DNA of 5,100 nt, from the NCBI GenBank assembly GCA_030431355.1, contig JAUIJG010000385.1, forward strand, positions 1 through 5,100, written 5' to 3'. The notes under the pieces are model-generated. The model was not told the origin of the DNA. It did not search any database and saw only the letters and a list, made by a program, of their open reading frames with translations. Below, piece after piece: positions 1-5,100 of the stretch (positions within the stretch are counted from its first letter, which is position 1; each line of letters starts with the position of its first letter). The translations under genes and the position numbers were made by a program. The stretch is from a bacterium. GTDB lineage: Bacteria; Cyanobacteriota; Vampirovibrionia; Obscuribacterales; Obscuribacteraceae.

Positions 1-1115
1 TCTTCGGCTCGCTTTCTATCGGTAATATCGTGAGCCACGCAATAGAAAGTACTATCCTCTTCATTCCACTGAACCGACCACAATGTGTCGATATAGCCCC
101 CATCCGCCTTTCTTACTTTAGACTCAAAAGGTGAGTCGAGACTGCTTTGCCTGGCGCGCTCAAACATCTCTTCGGCATAGGCAAGGGTGTCTTCGGCGAT
201 GAACTCCTGAAGCCGGTGTCCAAGAAGAAAGTCTTCCTCATATCCCCATAACTCAATACTGGCAGGACTGACCTCCTGAAACCTGCAATTTTTGTCGAGA
301 GCACAGATTACATCGAGTGCGTTATCCAGAATTGCCCTCTCCTTGCGCCTTGCCTCAGATAACTGATCTGCCATTCTATGAAAGGTCTTATCCAGCTGAC
401 CTATTTCGTCGGAGGCTCGCATGACCGGCTTGAGTTCTTTGCCGACGGACAGTCTTCTCGTGTTCTCCATCAGGATATCAACCCTATGCACAATGCTTTT
501 AAGAAAATAGAGAGCCAAAAAGATTGCCACTATGACATTGGCAGCAATACCATAGTACAAAATCTGTCTCAACTGTTTTCGCTCTTCAGCTTGCTGAGCA
601 GGGTTGTTCTCCAGGATTTTCTCTTGCTTCTTTATCAGTTGATCAGCGTCCACCACCAGACCATCGAATAGAGGTTGAATCTTCTCTCGGAAATCACCAA
701 GCATTGGAATCGCCGTGACAATACTCTCCTCATCGGCAGTCTTTTTCGCTTCTCTCAAAAAGTTCGAGATTCGTTTTGACTTTGCCTCAATTCTCTTCAG
801 CGCACTTTTGGCTTCGGGGTCACCTTTAAGATTTTTTGATAACCATGCAATCTCCTGGGGAACTTTATCCAATACTGCTTCATATTTTTCGTTGGAGTCA
901 GCATCCCGGGATAGGAAGTACTTTTTAAGAGTATTAGCCGCGTCGTAGTAAGTATGAATTAAATGATTGGTATGGCCCACAATCAATTTCGCCTGGGCTT
1001 GTTCTCCTGCGGTCTTCTCCGCTTCATTTATGAGATTCAAAAGGGCCAGAACAAAACAGAGCTGAATTACCAGTATCAAACTGATGAATGCCAGGCCTTT
1101 ATAGACTATCTTCAA
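1..1115 (-). CDS. Membrane sensor histidine kinase, N-terminal part (TM-sensor-TM-HAMP-PAS), cut by left edge
   Basis: The first 371 codons of a two-component sensor kinase are visible; the catalytic part lies beyond the left edge. In order: a short basic start (MKIVYK), TM helix 1 (about residues 7-28), an extracytoplasmic, mostly helical sensor region of about 150 residues (31-183) that I cannot assign to a named family, TM helix 2 (about 185-205), a HAMP linker (about 206-252, with the typical DEIG at 236-239 and F245/M248), and a PAS domain (about 259-371, with LWGY at 289-292 and the PAC-like ending HDITDRKRAE). The HisKA and HATPase domains are inferred from this architecture and from the adjacent response regulator, not seen. 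The start is TTG at 1115-1113, chosen because GGGGA lies 6 nt upstream and the protein then opens with a normal signal-anchor; the frame itself stays open further upstream inside the regulator gene. It overlaps the regulator stop as TTGA, which suggests translational coupling. The PAS domain suggests a second, cytosolic input. Confidence 0.88.
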   Translation of the reverse strand, partial: MKIVYKGLAFISLILVIQLCFVLALLNLINEAEKTAGEQAQAKLIVGHTNHLIHTYYDAANTLKKYFLSRDADSNEKYEAVLDKVPQEIAWLSKNLKGDPEAKSALKRIEAKSKRISNFLREAKKTADEESIVTAIPMLGDFREKIQPLFDGLVVDADQLIKKQEKILENNPAQQAEERKQLRQILYYGIAANVIVAIFLALYFLKSIVHRVDILMENTRRLSVGKELKPVMRASDEIGQLDKTFHRMADQLSEARRKERAILDNALDVICALDKNCRFQEVSPASIELWGYEEDFLLGHRLQEFIAEDTLAYAEEMFERARQSSLDSPFESKVRKADGGYIDTLWSVQWNEEDSTFYCVAHDITDRKRAE

Positions 1116-1810
1116 GACGAATCCCCGCCTGAAGGCGTATTTTTCAATATATAACCCACACCGTGAACGGTGTGAATCAACTTGGTATCGAAATCACCAT
1201 CCAACTTTTTACGCAATCGCTTCATTGTGCTGCGCACAGCTTCAGCCGTCGATTCAGAGTCAGATTGCCAGACTCGTTCGAGAAGCGCTTCGTTGCTAAA
1301 AACTTGCTCCGGGTGGCGAAGCATAAATTCCAGTAAGGAGAACTCCCGGGGAAGAAGATTTAAATCTTTGCCTCCGCGCTTGACGGTAAACTTTGCCGGA
1401 TCCATTTCCAGATCGGCGACTTTCAAAACATCATCTTTCATCTGGGCACCAACTCTTCTCAAAAGAGCCTTTACCCTTGATAGAAGTTCGCGTGGATGAA
1501 AAGGTTTGGTCAGGTAATCATCTGCTCCGGAATCGAAGCCGGCTTCTTTGTCATCTATCTCTCGACGTCCGGTGAGAATCAAAACCGGCGTCAAACCTCC
1601 GCGCCCCCTGAACTCACGACACAAATCCACCCCATGTTTTCCGGGAAGTTCCCAATCGAGAATTATCAAGTCAAATTTGTCCAGTTGAAGAGCGTAAGAT
1701 GCTTCGGTTCCATCACTCAGGGTCTCCACCCGGTGATGATCATGTTCAAGAAGAGTACGGAGCATCTCCTTCAAATCAAGATTGTCTTCCACAACAAGAA
1801 TTTTCGCCAA
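1112..1810 (-). CDS. OmpR/PhoB-class two-component response regulator
   Basis: This is a 232-residue DNA-binding response regulator, a normal full length for the OmpR/PhoB class. The receiver domain covers about 1-119: acidic pocket E8/D9, phospho-acceptor D52 in LDWELPG, T80 in LTG, switch residue Y99 and K102 in TKPF. The C-terminal winged-helix domain covers about 128-224: the recognition-helix region carries RSTMKRLRKKL, and the terminal hairpin reads HTVHGVGYIL (213-222). It should receive phosphate from the kinase encoded directly downstream (4-nt overlap) and act as a transcription factor in the cytoplasm; target genes are not visible. The start is TTG at 1810-1808: a TAA lies two codons upstream in frame, and starting any later would remove the first beta strand (AKILVVED). 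GAGGG lies 13 nt upstream, a long spacing. Its own promoter and possible operator lie at 1848-1876. The residue after T80 is Gly, where many family members have Ala. Confidence 0.95.
   Translation of the reverse strand: MAKILVVEDNLDLKEMLRTLLEHDHHRVETLSDGTEASYALQLDKFDLIILDWELPGKHGVDLCREFRGRGGLTPVLILTGRREIDDKEAGFDSGADDYLTKPFHPRELLSRVKALLRRVGAQMKDDVLKVADLEMDPAKFTVKRGGKDLNLLPREFSLLEFMLRHPEQVFSNEALLERVWQSDSESTAEAVRSTMKRLRKKLDGDFDTKLIHTVHGVGYILKNTPSGGDSS
1122..1130 (-). promoter_or_regulatory. Ribosome binding site deciding the TTG start of the kinase
   Basis: On the minus strand AGGCGGGGA lies inside the last codons of the response regulator gene and ends 6 nt before TTG at 1115. The spacing and purine run support this TTG over any upstream in-frame start. 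Its location inside the upstream gene fits coupled translation. Confidence 0.5.
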
Positions 1811-1823
1811 GGCTTAATCAAAT

Positions 1824-1828
1824 CCCTC
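1824..1828 (-). promoter_or_regulatory. Distant Shine-Dalgarno of the response regulator
   Basis: GAGGG on the minus strand is the only good anti-16S match before the TTG start at 1810. It stands 13 nt away, longer than usual. Together with the TTG codon this predicts modest translation initiation. Confidence 0.35.
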
Positions 1829-1847
1829 GATGAACTTCACCGGAATG

Positions 1848-1856
1848 ATTCTAACA
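1848..1856 (-). promoter_or_regulatory. Extended -10 promoter of the response regulator-kinase pair
   Basis: The minus strand reads TGTTAGAAT: a TG-n extension followed by TAGAAT, five of six matches to TATAAT. There is no good -35 hexamer at 16-18 bp (TTAATT is the nearest), as is common for extended -10 or activator-dependent promoters. Predicted transcription start is near 1841, giving a leader of about 30 nt that includes GAGGG. This would let the pair be transcribed separately from the phosphoesterase gene upstream. Confidence 0.5.
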
Positions 1857-1858
1857 AA

Positions 1859-1876
1859 TAAATCAACTTAAATTAA
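1859..1876 (-). repeat. Tandem direct repeat, candidate response regulator operator
   Basis: On the minus strand TTAATTTA (1876-1869) and TTGATTTA (1866-1859) match at 7 of 8 positions and start 10 bp apart, one helical turn. They lie immediately upstream of the extended -10, where the -35 would be. OmpR/PhoB-class regulators bind such head-to-tail repeats as dimers, so autoregulation is a reasonable inference. A perfect inverted repeat, ACTTAA-A-TTAAGT (1866-1878), overlaps the same bases and is an alternative reading of the symmetry. The sequence is AT-rich, so chance is not excluded. Confidence 0.35.
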
Positions 1877-1886
1877 GTCGATCTGC

Positions 1887-2948
1887 TCAGGTCCTATATA
1901 CGCCTGACTTCAACCCGGGAAGAACAAATTCATGCCATACGGACTCAGAGACATGCAGCAGGAATGAGACGTTGCTTATAATACCACTGGCAGGGTCACT
2001 ATTAGCATGGGCGGGCAAGAGTTTGCGCAAATCAATCTGCGGGTGAAATGGTCTGGCAACGGAAAGACTGTACTGAATACCGTGGAGCGCGGCGATTGGA
2101 CCCTTATCCTTTTTCAGCACGGTTATACGTGTATCAGCCTGCCCCTCTAGAACCCCGTTTAGAGTACCGACATCGAACACTTCATTTCCGGTAGCATCCA
2201 CAAGAACTGTATATTCAGCCACTTTTTGCGCTGAATCGGAGAGACGCAAAGCCACGGCTCTGGCTTCTTGATAGCGAGTTTCAAGCTCTTTCAGCCGCTC
2301 CATTGCCGCCTGGCTCCCCTGGACCGCCTCCACCCAATCGCTGAACAACTTCTGTTGAATTCGCTCCCTCTCCCTAGGCCTCTCCGGATCATAGGATGGC
2401 AAAGTGGCCAGTCCCATGGCCAGATAAGAAGAAATCCTGGATCCTTTCATCTGCACGGCAGGCTCGCTATCCAAAAGCGCCGCATCCTCGTCCAGCTCAG
2501 GATAGGAAATGCCGGCCGCTTTCATGGCAGCTGTCAATCCATCGGCATCCGGATCGGCGATTATTGCCAGTGCATCCGCGAATTCCCCAACCTCCACCAG
2601 GGTGCTGCAAGCAGGGTGCAAATCCCGGAAGGTTATGACACAGTCATCGCCCAGGAGTTGTTCTAATTTCTGGCAGGCTTTCTGCTTCTGTTCGTCCCGA
2701 ACATTTTCAGGTTCTCCTGCTACTCCATGATGATCGCGAAAGATAACCCGTACCCCCTCTGTTTTCAAGTGATGAACAGTATCCACCAGGTGGGTAGTTG
2801 CGGGAGTATCGATGAAAAGAACTGTGTTTCGGTAAGTGGTGCTGAGATGATTTGCTTCCCGGACAAAGTCAAGTATGATTTCAGAGTCCTCCCTGGAAAA
2901 TCCCTGGGCGAAGAGGACAGGCACGTTGTTGATGGTAAGAGATATCAC
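1887..2948 (-). CDS. Divergent DHH-family phosphoesterase
   Basis: A 353-residue soluble protein with no signal peptide or membrane helix. It carries the hallmark DHH triad as RDHHG (71-75) and a second acidic motif ADPDADGLTA (131-140). DHH proteins are metal-dependent phosphoesterases acting on nucleic acids, nanoRNA, cyclic dinucleotides or polyphosphate; the substrate here cannot be read from sequence. Regions: N-terminal alpha/beta part (1-75) with FIDTP (45-49) as possible motif II, the IIADPDADG segment (129-137), a charged helical, possibly coiled-coil segment (about 188-245), and a C-terminal beta-rich part (246-346) in the place of DHHA1 but without a clear GGH motif. The usual N-terminal DxDxDG motif I is missing: the corresponding stretch reads AQGFSREDSEII (14-25). 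The start is GTG at 2948-2946, the first start codon after an in-frame TGA near 2991; no convincing Shine-Dalgarno is seen. It is divergent from the 3050 gene and may be read through into the regulator 76 bp downstream. Confidence 0.75.
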   Translation of the reverse strand: MISLTINNVPVLFAQGFSREDSEIILDFVREANHLSTTYRNTVLFIDTPATTHLVDTVHHLKTEGVRVIFRDHHGVAGEPENVRDEQKQKACQKLEQLLGDDCVITFRDLHPACSTLVEVGEFADALAIIADPDADGLTAAMKAAGISYPELDEDAALLDSEPAVQMKGSRISSYLAMGLATLPSYDPERPRERERIQQKLFSDWVEAVQGSQAAMERLKELETRYQEARAVALRLSDSAQKVAEYTVLVDATGNEVFDVGTLNGVLEGQADTRITVLKKDKGPIAALHGIQYSLSVARPFHPQIDLRKLLPAHANSDPASGIISNVSFLLHVSESVWHEFVLPGLKSGVYRT

Positions 2949-2998
2949 TGGAAGATCTTTTAACTGAAGGGAGACGAAACCGGAAGCTGCTCACTATC

Positions 2999-3012
2999 TT
3001 GGCAGATTGGCA
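2999..3012. repeat. Short tandem TTGGCA repeat in the divergent promoter region
   Basis: TTGGCA occurs twice at an 8-bp period (2999-3004 and 3007-3012), just upstream of the plus-strand -35 candidate. It could be a regulator half-site pair, or chance. Neither copy is spaced correctly to act as a -35 for the TATAAT at 3037. Confidence 0.2.
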
Positions 3013-3015
3013 ACC

Positions 3016-3042
3016 TTGAAAGCTAGTTTTTTGAAGTATAAT
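3016..3042 (+). promoter_or_regulatory. Promoter of the 3050 gene (TTGAAA-15-TATAAT)
   Basis: A perfect TATAAT at 3037-3042 is preceded by TTGAAA at 3016-3021 with a short 15-bp spacer. The expected +1 (seven bases after the last T) falls at about 3049, directly at the ATG at 3050. The transcript would then be leaderless, and the AGGA at 3044-3047 would lie outside it. Confidence 0.5.
3035..3040 (-). promoter_or_regulatory. Candidate minus-strand -10 of the phosphoesterase gene
   Basis: The minus strand reads TATACT (3040-3035), sharing the central TATA with the plus-strand TATAAT. No recognisable -35 lies at 16-18 bp (TTTCTG is the closest). If used, it would give a leader of about 80 nt before the GTG at 2948. 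No better minus-strand -10 was found in the 101-bp intergenic region. Confidence 0.3.
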
Positions 3043-3049
3043 TAGGACA

Positions 3050-3628
3050 ATGGCCGGCAGAAAAATAAATTACCACCCAGATTCCATAGATTCGGAAGGA
3101 CGAAGTTTCGTACTTATCGGTCTCACCATAGTATCGGGTCTAGCCGCAATACTTTTCATTTTCTTTTTGCTGGATATGGGAACTCCCGGGACCCTGGAGT
3201 ATTTTTACATGGGCAGCGTGGCCTGCGTTCCTCTGGCTTTCGCCATCCTCGCTTTCAAAGGAGACAAAGAGTCTTTCGCCTACGATCGGTATTCCCAGAT
3301 AGTCAACTATTCAGAGCCGGCTGATCTCATTCTGAAGGAACTAAATCCTATTATAGAAAAAGTAAGTATCAGCACCGATGACGGTGCCACAAAGATTGTG
3401 GATGAGCAACGCTATGAGATAACCCTGGAAGGCAAAGACAGAAGTTATAGATGCATATTGAAAAGAAGAGTTTACTTGCCGGAACTCACAAAGGAGAATG
3501 AAGGCACTACAATCAGTGCGTATATTGATTTAACCACGGATGAAATAGCGGCTTTTAAATTATCCGAGAATATTTACTGGGCAATACCGGTTACAGTGCT
3601 GAGACTGGCAGAGAAAAAGAAAGGCTAG
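3050..3628 (+). CDS. Unrecognised two-helix membrane protein
   Basis: A 192-residue protein that I do not recognise. A hydrophilic N-terminus of about 19 residues is followed by TM helix 1 (about 20-41, rich in Leu, Ile and Phe), a short loop (DMGTPGTLEY) and TM helix 2 (about 50-69). After the second helix comes FKGDKES and a soluble domain of about 120 residues with alternating charged and hydrophobic residues, ending in EKKKG. Basic residues before TM1 (RK) and after TM2 (K) suggest that both ends are cytoplasmic, so the C-terminal domain would face the cytosol. No catalytic motif or lipobox is visible. ATG at 3050 is the only sensible start, since the next in-frame ATG is inside the membrane region. 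AGGA stands only 2 nt before it, too close for a normal ribosome site. It has its own promoter, is divergent from the phosphoesterase, and converges on the repeat-protein gene. Function is unknown. Confidence 0.8.
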   Translation: MAGRKINYHPDSIDSEGRSFVLIGLTIVSGLAAILFIFFLLDMGTPGTLEYFYMGSVACVPLAFAILAFKGDKESFAYDRYSQIVNYSEPADLILKELNPIIEKVSISTDDGATKIVDEQRYEITLEGKDRSYRCILKRRVYLPELTKENEGTTISAYIDLTTDEIAAFKLSENIYWAIPVTVLRLAEKKKG

Positions 3629-3632
3629 ACAT

Positions 3633-5100
3633 TTATCTTTCAATGATTTCACCGTTCTCGTTGCGCTCCTCCACTCGCCCGTGAATATCTACATACTTAA
3701 TCGCCTTGGATTTTGATTCAACATCTTTAGATTGCCTGATCGATTTCAGACCCGTGCGATCATCATAGTCTATGTAAGCACCAAGGTCTTCCGGCTTGAC
3801 ACTGTCGAACCCGGCTCCATTTTTCAATTCTCTTAGAGCTCCGTCCACAACCGCTTCATCCGGCTTACCATTGAGGGTAGTGCCGACAAATCGAAGCACA
3901 CCATCTGAGCCTTTTTGATAAACGAATGATCTGGTCATCATCTCGCCATCCGGACCTTTGAATTTGATCTCGTTCAAGAAACCCAGATCCGATCTGGTGA
4001 TGGCAGTGCCGTCTTCATAGGCACGCTCTGTCTCAACACCATCTTTATTATAGGTTGTGCGAGCACCATCCGGCTCAATACCATGCCTTCCGCCTTCGCC
4101 ATCGCGTATCACTATCCTACCGTTGTCCGGAACCAGTTCTAGCTCGCCTTCGAACGTAGAAGACTTACCGCCAGAGCTTACAGTCCAGATAGAGGGCTTA
4201 TCGCTCCGAGAATCGGGATCAGAATCGGAGTCGGCATCTGAAGAGCCGGTCTCCCCTCTCTCCTCCTGAACCCAAATCTGTCCCTGCGAATCCCGGACCT
4301 GAACAATCTGATCACCTTTTCTGGTAATAATTCGACCGTTTCTCTCAATCGAGAGAGCCTCTTCATTGCCCTGCTCCAGAGAGAGCATGCCATCATGGTC
4401 AAGGGTGAGAGCCGCATCCAGGTGCTCCCCTTTGGATTCCCCATCAAGAATGCTCCACCGGGTGAACTCTTTTCCATCCGCCGATGCAGGCAATCGTCTC
4501 TCTCTTTCATAGTTTCTACCATTCAGGTCAGAGAACCTCATCACCTGGCCGTAACCATCTCTCTCCACGGTTACGTTCTCCCCTCCGGCGTAGTCGATTC
4601 TATCTATTCGTCCGCGACTATCCGAGCGCACCTTAGCACCATTACCGTAATGAGAAGTTATGGAACCACCTTCATGAAATTCGACGCCCAGGGGCAGCCG
4701 GCCAGAAGCGATACCCTGTTGCTCCGCTTCTGAAGTGGGCTGGAAACGGACCAACCCGGAATCAAGTCGTTGCCCATGCATCCAGATCGGCTTTCCATCT
4801 TCGTTTCTGGCACCGGAGTCGAAGAGATCAACCTTCTGTTCGCCCCTGGATCTGGTCATTTGACGGGCTGACCAATCAGCATCAAATACAGTACCATCAT
4901 TCAGAACCACTATGACGCGGTCACTCCTGACTCCATCCTCGCCCTCGCCTTTTCTGGCGTCACGAATAATCTGCTTGACTTTGCCTTCCCCTTCGAAGGT
5001 TACCGATGTGGTGCCATCCTGATTCTCACTCTTGGTCCCTGAGCGCCACTCATATCCATCCCAGTAATTAGTCTCCGACTTCCCATCCGCGCTCTCACGA
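3633..5100 (-). CDS. Acidic RHS/YD-like repeat protein, C-terminal part, cut by right edge
   Basis: The last 488 codons of a larger protein; its frame is open to the right edge, so the GTG at 4910 is an internal codon and not a start. The sequence is rich in Gly, Asp, Glu and Arg, with repeated short strands and turns such as DGTV, NGRII, DGEGG and GRIDRIDYAGG. These resemble the beta-strand repeats of RHS/YD-type proteins, though the strict YD consensus is not present. Counting from the first complete codon at the right edge, YWDGYEWRSG lies at 12-21, and two related modules start at W215 and W305, joined by a Ser-Asp-rich linker (286-301). There is no toxin-like or other recognisable domain at the C-terminus, which ends EERNENGEIIER. 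RHS/YD proteins are often large secreted or surface proteins; whether that applies cannot be judged because the N-terminus is missing. The stop is 4 bp from the stop of the convergent gene. It could also be a cytoplasmic structural repeat protein. Confidence 0.7.
   Translation of the reverse strand, partial: RESADGKSETNYWDGYEWRSGTKSENQDGTTSVTFEGEGKVKQIIRDARKGEGEDGVRSDRVIVVLNDGTVFDADWSARQMTRSRGEQKVDLFDSGARNEDGKPIWMHGQRLDSGLVRFQPTSEAEQQGIASGRLPLGVEFHEGGSITSHYGNGAKVRSDSRGRIDRIDYAGGENVTVERDGYGQVMRFSDLNGRNYERERRLPASADGKEFTRWSILDGESKGEHLDAALTLDHDGMLSLEQGNEEALSIERNGRIITRKGDQIVQVRDSQGQIWVQEERGETGSSDADSDSDPDSRSDKPSIWTVSSGGKSSTFEGELELVPDNGRIVIRDGEGGRHGIEPDGARTTYNKDGVETERAYEDGTAITRSDLGFLNEIKFKGPDGEMMTRSFVYQKGSDGVLRFVGTTLNGKPDEAVVDGALRELKNGAGFDSVKPEDLGAYIDYDDRTGLKSIRQSKDVESKSKAIKYVDIHGRVEERNENGEIIER
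4038..4187 (-). repeat. Protein repeat module, copy 2
   Basis: This encodes about 50 residues starting at W305 of the visible protein. The spacing of landmarks matches copy 1: Trp, then after about 15 residues LxL, Gly, Gly seven residues on, Ile seven later (GIEPDG), and a closing KDG. The copies are diverged at residue level (LxL, Gly, IE-x-x-G and K-x-G remain), so this is an old duplication. Confidence 0.45.
4197..4244 (-). repeat. Ser-Asp linker encoded by a degenerate 6-bp repeat
   Basis: The stretch encodes an alternating Ser/Asp run (SSDADSDSDPDSRSDK). On the plus strand, units of the form NTCNGN recur every 6 bp across about 4211-4240. Such short-period coding repeats can change length by slippage. 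The linker sits between the two repeat modules and is probably flexible and acidic, so it may separate folded units. Confidence 0.55.
4314..4457 (-). repeat. Protein repeat module, copy 1
   Basis: This encodes about 48 residues starting at W215 of the visible protein (WSILDGES...). It contains LTL, a DG turn, Gly seven residues later, Ile seven after that (SIERNG) and RKG at the end. Aligned by eye with copy 2, it needs two one-residue gaps. Confidence 0.45.

Noticed and set aside
113..304. A minus-strand 63-codon frame inside the kinase
   Set aside because: It is in a different frame from the PAS-encoding one, and the protein shows no domain logic.
378..1154. Three plus-strand open frames (378-671, 715-948, 963-1154)
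   Set aside because: They are antisense to the kinase frame, which is continuous from 1115 to the left edge and encodes recognisable TM, HAMP and PAS segments.
1182..1861. Plus-strand open frames opposite the response regulator, including 1496-1861
   Set aside because: The minus-strand regulator is unambiguous. The plus frames encode Ser/Arg-rich shadow sequence with no start context.
2268..2963. Four plus-strand open frames opposite the phosphoesterase
   Set aside because: They overlap the DHH and DPDADG coding region in antisense and have no motifs.
2967..2973. AAGGGAG, a perfect Shine-Dalgarno-like string on the plus strand
   Set aside because: No start codon follows at a usable distance, and the next plus-strand gene starts at 3050.
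3007..3042. TTGGCA at 3007-3012 as the -35 of the TATAAT promoter
   Set aside because: The spacer would be 24 bp, too long; TTGAAA at 3016 with 15 bp is closer to usable.
4057..4733. Plus-strand frames 4057-4269 and 4395-4733 and minus frame 4178-4522
   Set aside because: They are shadows of the long repeat-protein frame. The Ser/Glu-rich 4057-4269 product comes from the opposite strand of the Ser-Asp linker.
4908..4910. GTG at 4910 as the start of the repeat protein
   Set aside because: The frame continues without a stop to the right edge with the same composition (including YWDGYEWRSG), so the gene begins outside the window.

Overview
The window is bacterial chromosome, densely coded, with five protein genes and no RNA gene, mobile element or CRISPR array that I can support. 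Two genes are cut by the window edges. My best guess at the source is a non-photosynthetic relative of Cyanobacteria, in the Obscuribacterales/Vampirovibrionia ('Melainabacteria') range. This rests on remembered resemblance: the kinase N-terminus (MKIVYKGL followed by a hydrophobic helix), the response regulator's LDWELPG and LTGRREIDDKEAGFDSGADDY wording, and the large YD/RHS-like repeat protein all look like families common there. It is inference, not a search result.

Left part, minus strand (1-2948). Reading in the direction of transcription: a divergent DHH-type phosphoesterase (2948-1887), a 76-bp gap, an OmpR-class response regulator (1810-1112), then a membrane histidine kinase that overlaps it by 4 nt (TTGA) and runs off the left edge (1115-1). 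The regulator and kinase are a standard two-component pair. The gap before the regulator holds an extended -10 and two 8-bp direct repeats at 10-bp period, so the pair probably has its own promoter and may be autoregulated. All three of these genes start with GTG or TTG.

Middle (2949-3049). This is a divergent promoter region between the phosphoesterase gene and a plus-strand gene. A perfect TATAAT lies only 7 bp before the plus-strand ATG, and its reverse complement gives a good minus-strand -10 (TATACT). One element may therefore serve both directions, and the plus-strand transcript may be essentially leaderless.

Right part. Bases 3050-3628 (plus) encode an unrecognised 192-aa protein with a two-helix membrane hairpin and a soluble C-terminal domain. 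It converges, with a 4-bp gap, on the 3' end of a long minus-strand gene (3633-5100, open at the right edge). That gene encodes an acidic, Gly/Asp-rich repeat protein of RHS/YD character with two related ~50-residue modules joined by a Ser-Asp linker.

No single complete new system is evident. The most distinctive items are the unusual active-site motif layout of the DHH protein, the symmetric/leaderless promoter, and the regulator's candidate operator.
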